In this document: positions 40,956 through 50,718 of the stretch, piece after piece
How the letters are laid out: the number at the start of each line of letters is the position of its first letter
Position numbering within the stretch: position 1 is the stretch's first letter
Origin: Marinomonas profundi
GTDB lineage: Bacteria; Pseudomonadota; Gammaproteobacteria; Pseudomonadales; Marinomonadaceae
DNA length: 64,000 bases
Assembly: GCF_020694005.1 (NCBI RefSeq)
Contig: NZ_CP073013.1
Coordinates: 1,746,578 to 1,810,577 of the forward strand
Direction of reading: 5' to 3'
The notes under the pieces: generated by a model
What the model was told of the DNA's origin: nothing
Seen by the model: only the letters and a program-made list of their open reading frames with translations
Databases searched by the model: none
Translations under genes and position numbers: made by a program

Positions 40956-42362
40956 TTATTTGCTTGGTTTTTCATCCCATACGGTTAGATCGATATCGTC
41001 ACGAACTTCTGGGAAGTCTTCGGAGTTGAAGACTGGAGTGTGAGTTTTCAATTGCGTGAAATAGTCTTTGGTTAATTTCACCACCAAACCAGATAACATC
41101 ATGATGGCAATCAGGTTGATTGTCGCCATTAGTCCCATCGCTGCGTCTGCGGCATTAAAGACCATAGCCACACTTTCATAGGCGCCCCAAGGAATCATGC
41201 CCAGTGCTAAGATGCGAAGAATGAAAATACCAGGCTTATTTGCCCATTTTAGGTAAGTCAGTGCATTTTCAGCGTAACTGTAGTTACCAATGATGGACGT
41301 AAACGCAAAGAAGAAGATCGCAATCGCCACAAAGTATTGACCCGCGCTACCGATGTGAGTTGTAAGAGCTGTTTGCGTCAAAGCGATACCGGTTTGGCCG
41401 TTACCCAAGGCACCTGACAGTAGGATCATTAAGGCGGTTGCTGTACAAATTAGCAAAGTATCAATGAAGACACCAAGGGACTGAACCATACCTTGAGACG
41501 CAGGATGATGAGGGTTTGGTGTCGCCACTGCAGCGATATTGGGCGCAGAGCCCATACCCGCTTCGTTAGAAAATAAACCACGTTTTATACCGTTTAGCAT
41601 GGCACCCAAAACGCCGCCAGCGGCTTGCTCAATACCAAATGCGCTTTTGAAAATTAACGCGAAGGCTGCTGGTACATCGGAGATGTTGGTGAAAATAACG
41701 TATAAAGCTAATAGTAGATACAAAGCTGCCATGAATGGCACAACAATTTCAGCAAAGCGTGCGATTTTTTTGATACCGCCGAAGATGACAATCGCCGCCA
41801 ACAGCATGATAATGATGCCAGTGATACTAGTGTCGATACCAAACGCACCTTCCATTGCGCCAGCAATTGAGTTTGCTTGCACCGCGTTGAAAACCAAACC
41901 AAACGCTAATATCAGTGCTAGAGAAAATACTGCGCCAGCCCAAGGTGCTTTTAAACCTTTACTGATGTAAAACGCCGGACCACCACGCAATTGACCATTC
42001 TGATCACGTACTTTATAGAGTTGCGCTAAAGTGCTTTCCGCGTAAGCGGTGGCCATACCAATAATAGCGACGATCCACATCCAAAAAATAGCGCCTGGGC
42101 CACCCAAATATAATGCGACAGCCACACCTGTCATGTTGCCGGTTCCGACACGAGAAGCGAGGCTAGTACAAAGTGCTTGGAAAGGAGAAATACCGCCACG
42201 ATCGGATTGTGGAGCTTTAAGAACCGTTCGAATGAATTCCGGAAAACGATGGATCTGAATAAAACCTAGGCGTAAGGTGAAATATACGCCTACGGCTAGT
42301 AGTCCGTAGATGAGGATGTAATTCCAGAAAATAGTATTTAAAAAATCTATGATGGCTGCCAT
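40956..42362 (-). CDS. Alanine/glycine:cation symporter (AGCS family)
   Basis: A 468-residue sodium-coupled amino acid transporter with about 11 helices. Family signature: FQALCTSLASRVGTGNMTGVAVALYLGGPGAIFWMW, KRGLFSNEAGMGSAPNIAA, and GNYSYAENALTYL. ATG 42362 follows AGGGAG with 8-base spacing and is preferred over GTG 42371. The 272 bp upstream contain a hairpin but no glycine riboswitch that I can recognise. Likely imports alanine, glycine or a D-amino acid. Confidence 0.92.
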   Translation of the reverse strand: MAAIIDFLNTIFWNYILIYGLLAVGVYFTLRLGFIQIHRFPEFIRTVLKAPQSDRGGISPFQALCTSLASRVGTGNMTGVAVALYLGGPGAIFWMWIVAIIGMATAYAESTLAQLYKVRDQNGQLRGGPAFYISKGLKAPWAGAVFSLALILAFGLVFNAVQANSIAGAMEGAFGIDTSITGIIIMLLAAIVIFGGIKKIARFAEIVVPFMAALYLLLALYVIFTNISDVPAAFALIFKSAFGIEQAAGGVLGAMLNGIKRGLFSNEAGMGSAPNIAAVATPNPHHPASQGMVQSLGVFIDTLLICTATALMILLSGALGNGQTGIALTQTALTTHIGSAGQYFVAIAIFFFAFTSIIGNYSYAENALTYLKWANKPGIFILRILALGMIPWGAYESVAMVFNAADAAMGLMATINLIAIMMLSGLVVKLTKDYFTQLKTHTPVFNSEDFPEVRDDIDLTVWDEKPSK

Positions 42363-42577
42363 GTAGGGCACTCCCTTTATTCGATAGGATTATCGCTTTA
42401 TTGTTCGTGGGTTGAATGTTAGAGATGTATTTTTGGGTAAAAAAGGCACTCTAAGAAACGCGCAGAAGCTTAAAAAAGTGTGCAAGGGTAGCGATTTTAT
42501 GGAAAACCGCAAGAAAAAAACCATTTCCACGCACATAAAAAGTGCATAAAAGGTGATTTGTGGCTCTTGGAGGGAAT

Positions 42578-42612
42578 GCGAGACAAAGATCTGGAAAAAG
42601 ACTTTATCTCGC
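42578..42612. terminator. Hairpin after the PNPOx-like gene
   Basis: GCGAGACAAAG (42578-42588) pairs with CTTTATCTCGC (42602-42612) with one mismatch. It lies 23 bp beyond the stop of the PNPOx-like gene on the minus strand. No T-run is present, so termination is uncertain. Confidence 0.45.
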
Positions 42613-42634
42613 TGGTGAATAAATGTGTTTATGT

Positions 42635-43285
42635 TTAGAACGCACTTGGGCTGGTTGGGAAAGGTAAAATCGCTGTTTGAATTGGATCCTGCTCCACCTC
42701 ACCCCACTGTTTTTCTAAAGGAATAACGCCCGCCCATACGGGCCAGTCTTTATCGGCTGGATCATCAATAGGTGGTTCGGCACGCATTTTTACCGAGGCT
42801 TCTTCGATTTTAATGCGAACTAAGCCGGTGGCTTTGATTTCTTGATCGTTGACTGGACGTAGTTCGTCCCAGCGACCTGGGCTGACTTTTTCTAAGAAAA
42901 TCTTAAATTGACGGACTTTCTCTTCTTTCTCTTCGACCCGTTCAGGCACACCAAATAACGTCACTGAGCGATAGTTCACAGAATGGTGGAATGCTGAGCG
43001 CGCCATCACCAAACCATCGAGCTGGGAGATATTGATACAGACTTTCTCCTGTGCATCAATGGGCCCTTTGACATTTCGAGCCTTCGAGTGGCCGTGCCAA
43101 TACAAATAGTCACCATCGCGCCAGTGGCAAGTGGGAGTAACAAAGACTTGACCATCTTTAGTTTGTCCTACATGGCACATCAGCGATGAATCAATAATAT
43201 GGAGCGCGATGTCTTTGTCGTAAGAGGCACGATTTGGCCCACGCTTGACCTTGCTTAATGCCGTTTCTTCTAGTGACTGGCTCAC
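42635..43285 (-). CDS. Pyridoxamine 5'-phosphate oxidase-like flavin protein
   Basis: A 216-residue split-barrel protein of the Pyridox_ox_2 family: RASYDKDIALHIIDSSLMCHVGQTKDGQVFVTPTCHWRDGDYLYWHGHSKARN, then VCINISQLDGLVMARSAFHHSVNYRSVTLFG. Members bind FMN or heme; most are not true PdxH. AAGGAG precedes the ATG. It is divergent from a MocR-type regulator, a common pairing, so it may take part in B6-vitamer or amine metabolism under that regulator. Confidence 0.86.
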   Translation of the reverse strand: MSQSLEETALSKVKRGPNRASYDKDIALHIIDSSLMCHVGQTKDGQVFVTPTCHWRDGDYLYWHGHSKARNVKGPIDAQEKVCINISQLDGLVMARSAFHHSVNYRSVTLFGVPERVEEKEEKVRQFKIFLEKVSPGRWDELRPVNDQEIKATGLVRIKIEEASVKMRAEPPIDDPADKDWPVWAGVIPLEKQWGEVEQDPIQTAILPFPTSPSAF

Positions 43286-43390
43286 GAATTATCTCCTTGT
43301 GTCTTAATAAGTGATTGGCTATAACAAGACTTTAGAAGAATCTGGCTTTTATAAAAATAGCCAGAATTAGGATAAATTAGCAGGCCAGAT

Positions 43391-44860
43391 ATGAAGCATG
43401 CCATCGCCAGTTTACGTTTCTCTTTAGAGGACGGGGCGCCTTATTACCAACAATTGGTGGAACAGATACAGCAAGGCATAGTGTCGGGTGAATTGTTTGT
43501 TGGTGACAAACTTCCCTCCTCGCGTTTTCTGGCGGGATCACTAGGCGTTTCACGAAGTACTACGTCGCGGGCTTATGATCAGTTAATTGCCGAAGGCATT
43601 TTAACCAGTGAAGAAAAACGCGGTGTGTTTGTTGCAGCCTTGCCCATGGTGAGTCATCGTTCAACGAAACACCCTTCCACTTCAGTGAGTGATATAAAGC
43701 AGATGCCCTTGGCATTTGACGCAGGCGTGGATGTGTCTGTTTTTCCTACCAAGGAATGGGCGGCAAGTATGCGACGTAGCTGGCTTAATCCTGACATGAC
43801 TGTGTTGGAAGGCGGTTATGCAACAGGTTACCCGGATTTAAAAGCAGCGATAGTCGACTATTTGTATCGCGTGCGTGGCCTTGAATGCTCTGCAGAGCAA
43901 ATTATTGTCACGGCTGGTAGTCGGGATTCGTTGCTTTTATTACAACATGCGATTACGTCATTGGGTGATTCTGGAGATTCGGCAATGAAGTGGTGGTTAG
44001 AGGAGCCGACATATCCGCCTATCCGTGAGACGATTTCTTCCCGCACAAAAAAAGTCGGTACACTTTTAATTGATGAAGATGGGCCGTGTTTGCCTGATAG
44101 TGCACACATTTCGAATGTGGCGATTGTTACACCGAATCGGCAATACCCTCTTGGGGCAAGCATGAGTGCGGTTCGACGGCAGCAATGGTTGCAAGCCTTA
44201 CAGCATGATTCGCCAAGCTGGTGGTTGGTAGAAGACGATTATGACAATGAGTTTGTTTATCAAGGTCGCAGCAATGTGCCTTTTATGCAAACGGCGAGCG
44301 TGCATGAACAGGCTCGTGATCGTGTGTTCTTTGTGGGGAGTTTTTCTAAAGTGTTGTTTCGTGGCTTGCGACTTGGTTTTATTGTCGCACCGACAAGGCA
44401 TGTTGTGACATTGCATAAAAGTCAGAGCGTTCTGGGGACATCTGCGTCTTTGCCAATACAGCCTGCGGTGGCTGATTTTATGCAACAAGGGAACTTTGAC
44501 CGTCATGTAAATAAGATGCGTCGACATTATCGATTGAAGCGGGATTTCTTAATCTTGCAATTAGATAGACGATTCACCTCTTGGTTTGAATGGAGAAAGC
44601 CGCGAGGGGGGATGCATATATTAATAACGCTTAAACCGTCCATTGTGTTGGCGCTGTCGTCTGATATGGCATTGGATCAACGCATAGCGTTAGATCTCGC
44701 GCAAATAGGTATTGAGCTTTCGCCTCTGTCTGCACATTATAATGACGCTTCTTGTGCTACACACATGGGGTTCTTATTGGGCTTTAGTGGTGCTAAAGAA
44801 GAAACTATGGTGCACATTGTTGTCGCATTGGAACATTGGTTTGAGAAAAAACTGGGGTAA
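43391..44860 (+). CDS. MocR-family (GntR-aminotransferase) regulator
   Basis: A 489-residue fusion. An N-terminal GntR winged helix (YYQQLVEQIQQGIVSGELFVGDKLPSSRFLAGSLGVSRSTTSRAYDQL, about 18-63) is joined to a type I aminotransferase domain. The PLP lysine is in FFVGSFSKVLFRGLRLGF, and EDDYDNEF and TPNRQYPLGASMS are also typical. MocR proteins sense PLP or PLP-amino acid adducts. It most likely controls the divergent PNPOx-like gene 105 bp away. Confidence 0.92.
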   Translation: MKHAIASLRFSLEDGAPYYQQLVEQIQQGIVSGELFVGDKLPSSRFLAGSLGVSRSTTSRAYDQLIAEGILTSEEKRGVFVAALPMVSHRSTKHPSTSVSDIKQMPLAFDAGVDVSVFPTKEWAASMRRSWLNPDMTVLEGGYATGYPDLKAAIVDYLYRVRGLECSAEQIIVTAGSRDSLLLLQHAITSLGDSGDSAMKWWLEEPTYPPIRETISSRTKKVGTLLIDEDGPCLPDSAHISNVAIVTPNRQYPLGASMSAVRRQQWLQALQHDSPSWWLVEDDYDNEFVYQGRSNVPFMQTASVHEQARDRVFFVGSFSKVLFRGLRLGFIVAPTRHVVTLHKSQSVLGTSASLPIQPAVADFMQQGNFDRHVNKMRRHYRLKRDFLILQLDRRFTSWFEWRKPRGGMHILITLKPSIVLALSSDMALDQRIALDLAQIGIELSPLSAHYNDASCATHMGFLLGFSGAKEETMVHIVVALEHWFEKKLG

Positions 44861-44879
44861 GGTACAATCTACACATTGT

Positions 44880-44943
44880 AAGGAAACCGTCTTATAAGGG
44901 CGTTACTCTTTGGGATGAGAGTAAAAATCAGGGATTTCCTTAT
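44880..44943 (+). other. Possible structured RNA or terminator after the mocR gene
   Basis: An outer stem TAAGGAAA (44880-44887) / TTTCCTTA (44936-44943) encloses an inner hairpin TTACTCT (44904-44910) / AGAGTAA (44919-44925) and a small palindrome CTTATAAG (44892-44899). It follows the mocR stop by 20 bp and lies about 150 bp before the small membrane protein gene at 45093. Could be a terminator region or a leader element; no known riboswitch class is recognised. Confidence 0.4.
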
Positions 44944-45092
44944 GCTTAGAATGTGAATTTTTATAAAAAGACAGTGAAGCAAAGAAGAACAAAGGCTAAA
45001 CTACGCTTTGTGTGGTTGCTTAAATTTTGCTATATTTCGCCTACGTAAATTCGTATGAAGCGAGTAAAAACGGCATCTACACTTTTGTTTTT

Positions 45093-45506
45093 ATGGATTG
45101 GATGGATAAATTGAACAATTTTCAAGACATTTTGCATCATTGTATGCATTCAGTATCCAGCGTCTTGGCGGATTCCTTACGCCCTGTGATTGCTGTGTCT
45201 TGCCTTTGCCTATGTTTCTTTGTATTTACTGCCGCTCCTTCCTCTGTTGATAGCCTAGGCGTTATCAGTGTCGACCCTATTATTAAGACGGGGCTACCTC
45301 TTAGCCTCGTTTTTACCACCCTATTATTGGTTAGTTATTGGTCCGTTATGACCAATATCAACCCTGCTCGCCAGATATTGGCCTTCTCTTTAGTTCATGT
45401 GTTTGCTCCTAATGAGCAATCTAGTCGTGCTGAGGCCCGACGCATGTTGAGATGTAGAGCTCCCTTTTTCAGATTAGGTGATCCAAAAAAATCATTACTG
45501 CGTTAA
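45093..45506 (+). CDS. Hypothetical membrane protein before the cyo operon
   Basis: A 137-residue protein from ATG 45093 with two hydrophobic helices (PVIAVSCLCLCFFVFTA and GLPLSLVFTTLLLVSYWSV) and a basic, arginine-rich C-terminus. No family is recognised, and neither of the possible starts (45027, 45093, 45102) has a good ribosome binding site. It is 132 bp before cyoA and in the same direction. Moderately likely to be real. Confidence 0.45.
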   Translation: MDWMDKLNNFQDILHHCMHSVSSVLADSLRPVIAVSCLCLCFFVFTAAPSSVDSLGVISVDPIIKTGLPLSLVFTTLLLVSYWSVMTNINPARQILAFSLVHVFAPNEQSSRAEARRMLRCRAPFFRLGDPKKSLLR

Positions 45507-45638
45507 TAGTATTAACTTAGTAATGGTTTTTGTGCTGTTCTCAGTATGGTGATCTTTACTGAAATACCCGGCATTAGCCGGATTTTCGTTCTGTTACCTG
45601 ATCTTAGGTAGCAGTTTTGTGAACATAAGGGTTAGAGG

Positions 45639-46625
45639 ATGATTCTCTTGTTAACTCGTATCCTAAGTAAAGTCGCTTTGGCGCTAATGGTGGGCTTGCT
45701 CGCCGGTTGTCAGGGTGGTGTGCTCGATCCTAAAGGGCAAATTGGTATTGAAGAGAAGCAACTAATTATTGTTGCGACTTTGCTGATGCTGCTTGTTGTG
45801 ATTCCTGTCATTTTCATGACACTGTATTTCGCTTGGAAATACCGTGAAGGTCGTGACGAAATCTACGAACCGAAGTGGTCCCACTCCACAAAAATTGAAA
45901 TCATAGTATGGGCTATTCCAATTGTCATCGTCATCATTCTTGGTGTGATTACATGGAAATCCACTCATGCACTAGATCCTTATAAGCCGTTGAAATCGGA
46001 TAAAGATCATATCAACGTTCAGGTCATTTCAATGAACTGGAAGTGGTTATTTATCTATCCGGATCTTGGTATTGCTTCTGTGAACGAGCTGAGATTCCCA
46101 GCAAACGTTCCTGTTGCTTTCCAGATTTCATCTGAAGGCACAATGAATTCGTTCTTCATACCTCAATTGGGTAGTCAAATTTACTCAATGGCAGGCATGG
46201 TGACCAAGCTACATTTGATTGCGAATGAACCAGGCACATTTGATGGTATTTCGGCAAACTACAGTGGTGCTGGTTTCACTGGTATGAAGTTCAAAGCCAT
46301 TGCGACAGAAACAGAAGCAGATTTTGAAGCTTGGGTTGAAGGTGTGAAAGCACAATCCATAGAGGGCGCCATTAACAATGGCGTACTGGATCAGGCTTCC
46401 TATGAGGCGCTTGCTGAATTTGATCTAGATGCTCATCACATTGAACCTACGCCAGTTCAATACTACAACTCTATTAAATCAAGCATTTTCATGGACAATG
46501 TTATGAAGTTTATGAAAGATCACGGCAAGGTTGAGTTGCTTAAAGGAACTGTTTTTGATTCTAAAATGATTCATGAGGAGTCTCAACACTCATCGCATGA
46601 TATGCATACGGAGGCTGAAAAATAA
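45639..46625 (+). CDS. cyoA: Cytochrome o ubiquinol oxidase subunit II
   Basis: A 328-residue lipoprotein subunit of the bo3-type quinol oxidase in the inner membrane. The lipobox LLAGC places the lipidated cysteine at residue 24. Two transmembrane helices follow (about 42-66 and 88-108), then a periplasmic cupredoxin-like domain with [25 protein letters not shown] and [21 protein letters not shown]. As expected for a quinol oxidase, the CuA cysteine ligands are missing. First gene of cyoABCDE; the stop overlaps cyoB by one base. Confidence 0.96.
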   Translation: MILLLTRILSKVALALMVGLLAGCQGGVLDPKGQIGIEEKQLIIVATLLMLLVVIPVIFMTLYFAWKYREGRDEIYEPKWSHSTKIEIIVWAIPIVIVIILGVITWKSTHALDPYKPLKSDKDHINVQVISMNWKWLFIYPDLGIASVNELRFPANVPVAFQISSEGTMNSFFIPQLGSQIYSMAGMVTKLHLIANEPGTFDGISANYSGAGFTGMKFKAIATETEADFEAWVEGVKAQSIEGAINNGVLDQASYEALAEFDLDAHHIEPTPVQYYNSIKSSIFMDNVMKFMKDHGKVELLKGTVFDSKMIHEESQHSSHDMHTEAEK

Positions 46626-48604
46626 TGTCTGCACTCTTAGGCAAATTATCTTGGGACGCGCTTCCATACGACCCGATTGTTATCACGACTTTGTGCGTGG
46701 TAGCGGTTGCGGCGTTTGTTGTTGCCTTCCTAGTGATAAAAAACAACTTACTTGGTGTACTCTGGAATGACTGGTTAACGTCCGTTGACCACAAACGTCT
46801 GGGTGTAATGTACATCGTACTGGCACTCGTAATGCTTATTCGTGGCTTCGCTGATGCCATCATGATGCGTTTGCAACTTGCACTCGCCACGAACGGTGAT
46901 CCTGGCTATTTGCCTCCAAGTCACTACGACCAAATCTTTACCGCTCACGGTGTGATCATGATCATCTTCATGGCTATGCCATTTATGATTGGTTTGATGA
47001 ATATCGTGGTGCCTTTACAGATTGGTGCTCGTGACGTTGCATTCCCGTTCTTGAACAACTTAAGCTTCTGGCTTGCTGTTTCTGGTGCGGTATTAGTCAA
47101 CATTTCCTTAGGCCTTGGTGAATTTGCTATGACGGGTTGGGTAGCGTATCCACCATTGTCTGGTTTGGAATACAGTCCAGGCGTTGGGGTAGACTATTAT
47201 ATCTGGGCATTGCAGATATCGGGTATCGGTACCACTTTAACTGCGGTTAACTTCTTGGCAACTGTGTTTAAAATGCGTGCTCCTGGCATGAAATTGATGG
47301 ATATGCCGATCTTTACTTGGACCTGTACTTGGGCCAATATTTTGATCGCAGCATCATTCCCGATTTTGACTGCTTTACTGGCTATGTTAACGCTTGACCG
47401 TTACCTAGACTTCCATTTCTTTACGACTGATGGCGGCGGTAACTCAATGATGTATATCAACTTGTTCTGGGCATGGGGTCACCCTGAGGTGTACATCCTT
47501 GTACTTCCAGCGTTTGGTATCTTCTCTGAAGTTGTATCTACCTTTACAGGTAAGCGTTTGTTTGGCCATAAATCTATGATTTGGGCAAGTGGTGCAATTT
47601 CCATTCTTGGCTTCATCGTGTGGTTGCATCACTTCTTTACCATGGGCTCCAGCGCAAACGTCAATGCCTTCTTTGGTATCATGACAATGATTATCGCGGT
47701 CCCAACGGGTGTGAAATTGTTTAACTGGTTGTTCACTATGTACCGCGGTCGTCTTCGTGTGACTGTTCCGGTTCTATGGACGCTTGGTTTTATGGTGACC
47801 TTCACTATCGGTGGTATGACTGGTGTACTTCTAGCATTGCCTGGCGCTAACTATGTATTGCATAACAGCCTATTCTTGATTGCTCACTTCCACAACACCA
47901 TCATTGGTGGTGCGGTATTTGGTTATCTAGCTGGTTTTGTTTTCTGGTTCCCGAAAGTGATGGGCTTCCACCTCAACGTGAAGTTGGGTAAAGCGGCTTT
48001 CTGGTGCTGGTTGGTCGGTTTCTTCTTAGCCTTTATGCCTCTTTACGTATTGGGCTTCTTGGGTATGACTCGTCGTCTTAACCACACGGATAACCCAGAC
48101 TGGAATATCTGGCTGTACATAGCGGTTGTGGGTGCGTTTGTTATCCTTGCGGGTATCATCTGTCAGTTCCTACAACTGTACGTCAGCTTCCGTGATCGCA
48201 AGCAGAACTTAGACACAACGGGTGATCCATGGAACGCTCATACGCTTGAGTGGGCTACCTCGTCTCCACCACAGTTTTATAACTTTGCCGAGATTCCTGT
48301 TGTTTCTGATATCGATGCGTTTACTGATATGAAAGAAAAAGGCACAGCGTACGTTCGTAAAGCAAGTTACGCACCTATCCACATGCCTAAGAATACGAAT
48401 GCTGGAATTATCATCGGTGCTCTTATCACAGCCTTTGGTTTCGCTATGATTTGGCATATTTGGTGGTTAGCAATCGTTGGCTTGGTAGGCTCTATCGTGG
48501 CCTTTGTGGTTCGCGCTTATACCAAAGATGTGGATTACTATGTTCAGCCAGATGAAGTGGCTCGCATTGAGAATGCACATTTAGATAACGTGGCTAAGGG
48601 GTAA
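46625..48604 (+). CDS. cyoB: Cytochrome o ubiquinol oxidase subunit I
   Basis: A 659-residue heme-copper oxidase catalytic subunit with about 15 helices. The low-spin heme and binuclear-centre ligands lie in [16 protein letters not shown], the [17 protein letters not shown] motif (His-Tyr crosslink region), WLHHFFTMG (CuB histidine pair) and [13 protein letters not shown] (heme o3 and b ligands). It reduces O2 to water and pumps protons. ATG overlaps the cyoA stop. Confidence 0.97.
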   Translation: MSALLGKLSWDALPYDPIVITTLCVVAVAAFVVAFLVIKNNLLGVLWNDWLTSVDHKRLGVMYIVLALVMLIRGFADAIMMRLQLALATNGDPGYLPPSHYDQIFTAHGVIMIIFMAMPFMIGLMNIVVPLQIGARDVAFPFLNNLSFWLAVSGAVLVNISLGLGEFAMTGWVAYPPLSGLEYSPGVGVDYYIWALQISGIGTTLTAVNFLATVFKMRAPGMKLMDMPIFTWTCTWANILIAASFPILTALLAMLTLDRYLDFHFFTTDGGGNSMMYINLFWAWGHPEVYILVLPAFGIFSEVVSTFTGKRLFGHKSMIWASGAISILGFIVWLHHFFTMGSSANVNAFFGIMTMIIAVPTGVKLFNWLFTMYRGRLRVTVPVLWTLGFMVTFTIGGMTGVLLALPGANYVLHNSLFLIAHFHNTIIGGAVFGYLAGFVFWFPKVMGFHLNVKLGKAAFWCWLVGFFLAFMPLYVLGFLGMTRRLNHTDNPDWNIWLYIAVVGAFVILAGIICQFLQLYVSFRDRKQNLDTTGDPWNAHTLEWATSSPPQFYNFAEIPVVSDIDAFTDMKEKGTAYVRKASYAPIHMPKNTNAGIIIGALITAFGFAMIWHIWWLAIVGLVGSIVAFVVRAYTKDVDYYVQPDEVARIENAHLDNVAKG

Positions 48605-48606
48605 TC

Positions 48607-49230
48607 ATGAGCACAACACATATGAGTACACACGGCGCTCACGACGCCGCTCATGACGAGCATCACGATACTGGTGGCAACACCGTATTCGGGTTCTGGT
48701 TATACTTGATGACAGACTGTTTGCTTTTTGCATCAGTCTTCGCTACCTATGCTGTGCTCTTTATGAACTCAGCAGGTGGTGTTACAGCCAAAGAAGTGTT
48801 TGAGCCTACGTTGAGCCTGATTTTGGTGGGAACGTCTGCGTTACTTATTTCAAGTATCACATTCGGCTTCGCTATGATCAGTGCTCATAACAAAAATCGT
48901 TCTGGCACGTTAATGTGGTTGCTGGCGACCTTTATTTTTGGTGGTGTGTTTATAGCACTAGAAATATATGAATTTCAGCATTTGATCCATAATGGCAACG
49001 GCCCTCAAGCCAGCGCATTTTTGTCAGCATTTTTTAGCCTTGTTGGCTTGCATGGATTGCACGTTACAGCAGGTTTGATTTGGATGGTTATTTTAGCTGT
49101 TGAAATCATTATGACAGGGCTGACTGGTCGATCATTGACTCGTCTGGCTTGCCTAAGCTTGTTCTGGCACTTTTTGGATATTATCTGGATCTGTGTTTTC
49201 ACCGTTGTTTATCTGATGGGGGCGATCTAA
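48607..49230 (+). CDS. cyoC: Cytochrome o ubiquinol oxidase subunit III
   Basis: A 207-residue subunit III with five transmembrane helices. [22 protein letters not shown], the [12 protein letters not shown] motif and the ending [23 protein letters not shown] are typical of CyoC. A histidine-rich N-terminal tail (residues 5-22) precedes the first helix. It begins 2 bp after cyoB and overlaps cyoD by one base. Confidence 0.96.
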   Translation: MSTTHMSTHGAHDAAHDEHHDTGGNTVFGFWLYLMTDCLLFASVFATYAVLFMNSAGGVTAKEVFEPTLSLILVGTSALLISSITFGFAMISAHNKNRSGTLMWLLATFIFGGVFIALEIYEFQHLIHNGNGPQASAFLSAFFSLVGLHGLHVTAGLIWMVILAVEIIMTGLTGRSLTRLACLSLFWHFLDIIWICVFTVVYLMGAI

Positions 49231-49550
49231 TGAGCGATCATTCTTCTGAAGCGCATTCACACGGTAGCGTTAAATCATACGTAGTGGGCTTTATTTGGTC
49301 GGTTATTCTGACCGCTATCCCATTTTGGATGGTTATGACGGAAGCGTTTGATAAAGGACCAACTTACATAACAATCGTTGTGTTGGCCATTGTTCAGATT
49401 TTTGTACATTTGAAGTACTTCCTTCATTTGAACTTTTCTCAACAAGGTAAGTTGGATACTTATTCATTTATTTTTTCTGTTGTTATCATTGTTATGGTGG
49501 TGGGATTGTCCGTATGGATTATCTACGCTTCCAACGCGATGATGATGTAA
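49230..49550 (+). CDS. cyoD: Cytochrome o ubiquinol oxidase subunit IV
   Basis: A 106-residue small membrane subunit with three helices: SYVVGFIWSVILTAIPFWMVM, YITIVVLAIVQIFVHLKYFLHLN, and FIFSVVIIVMVVGLSVWIIY. The start is the ATG overlapping the cyoC TAA (TAATG at 49228-49232); the frame is open 81 bases further upstream inside cyoC but that is a shadow. Subunit IV stabilises assembly of the oxidase. Confidence 0.95.
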   Translation: MSDHSSEAHSHGSVKSYVVGFIWSVILTAIPFWMVMTEAFDKGPTYITIVVLAIVQIFVHLKYFLHLNFSQQGKLDTYSFIFSVVIIVMVVGLSVWIIYASNAMMM

Positions 49551-49621
49551 GCAGAGTAATTTGATGATTATGCGGACTTTTTTCATGTTATGTGATACCT
49601 GTCCGGTGGGAGCCTATAAAG

Positions 49622-50512
49622 ATGTTTAAGCGTTATCTTCAGGTGACTAAGCCTGGCATCATTATGGGCAACCTCATCTCTGTTGCGGGGGGCTTCTTTC
49701 TAGCCTCCCGTGGCGAGATTGATTGGATTCTTATGCTAGCGACGGTTATTGGCTTGTCGTTAGTGGTTGCTTCTGGCTGTGCCATTAACAACTATGTCGA
49801 TAGAGATATTGATGCAAAAATGCAACGTACACGTAACCGCGTTACGGTCAATGGTGAAATGTCCGGTAAAGCGGCGTTTTTTCATGGTGTTGTGTTAGGT
49901 GTTATTGGTTTTGCTTTATTGGCGTATTTTACTAACTGGGTAGCGGTTGCTTTTGCTGCCTTTGGTTATGTTGTCTACGTTGGCTTGTATACCATGTATT
50001 TCAAGCGCAATTCCGTTTATGGAACCTTTGTTGGTAGTTTATCGGGTGCGGTTCCTCCAGTGGTAGGATATTGTGCCGCTGCAGGTCAGTTTGACGCTGG
50101 TGCTGCTATTCTTCTGACGATGTTTTGTATTTGGCAGATGCCACATTCTTATGCGATTGCTATTTTTCGCTATAAAGATTACGAAGCGGCAGGTATTCCT
50201 GTTTTGCCTGTGTCACAAGGTATTGCAAAAGCCAAGCGCCATATAGTCCTCCACATTGCTGCTTTTGCAGTGGTTGCAGCACTTTTACCACTGACTGGCT
50301 ATGTTGGAATTGGCTTTATGGTTGTTGCTCTGGCGACTAGCCTTTGGTGGTTAGCCATGGCGTTGCGAGGTTACCGTTTAGGTATTGATGTGAATAAGTG
50401 GGCACGACAAGTGTTCTTCTTTTCTATTATCACAGTAACGGCGCTTAGCGTGACCATGGCGTTGGACTTTAATGAGGTGTCACCCAATTTGCTGGTGTTT
50501 AGCGCCCATTAA
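49622..50512 (+). CDS. cyoE: Protoheme IX farnesyltransferase (heme O synthase)
   Basis: A 296-residue UbiA-family prenyltransferase with about eight helices, making heme O for the CyoB active site. Signature: [25 protein letters not shown], the aspartate-rich [19 protein letters not shown] and a second motif [17 protein letters not shown]. The ATG at 49622 follows GGTGGGAG; the 30-base upstream extension is not needed. Last gene of the operon, followed by a terminator. Confidence 0.96.
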   Translation: MFKRYLQVTKPGIIMGNLISVAGGFFLASRGEIDWILMLATVIGLSLVVASGCAINNYVDRDIDAKMQRTRNRVTVNGEMSGKAAFFHGVVLGVIGFALLAYFTNWVAVAFAAFGYVVYVGLYTMYFKRNSVYGTFVGSLSGAVPPVVGYCAAAGQFDAGAAILLTMFCIWQMPHSYAIAIFRYKDYEAAGIPVLPVSQGIAKAKRHIVLHIAAFAVVAALLPLTGYVGIGFMVVALATSLWWLAMALRGYRLGIDVNKWARQVFFFSIITVTALSVTMALDFNEVSPNLLVFSAH

Positions 50513-50524
50513 TTCAAGCGTTGC

Positions 50525-50552
50525 AAAACGGGCTTTTCAGCCCGTTTTTTTA
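50525..50552 (+). terminator. Terminator of the cyo operon
   Basis: AAAACGGGC (50525-50533), TTTTCA loop, GCCCGTTTT (50540-50548), followed by more T residues: a classical intrinsic terminator. Confidence 0.95.
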
Positions 50553-50718
50553 TTTGTCTCTTCTGACGCCAATACTTTCTTCTGATAACTTTCTATTTGC
50601 CCCATTATTCGTTATTTTGAAGGCTTGCCTGTTAAATCCCATGCTTAAAAAAGCCTTTCTTATAATACTGGGAATAATTTCTTTGCTCTGACATTAAAAA
50701 TCAAAAAGGACGATGTGT

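Noticed and set aside
42363-42634. Glycine riboswitch before the alanine/glycine symporter gene
   Set aside because: Such symporters often have one, but I could not find the conserved core or the tandem aptamer pattern on the minus strand.
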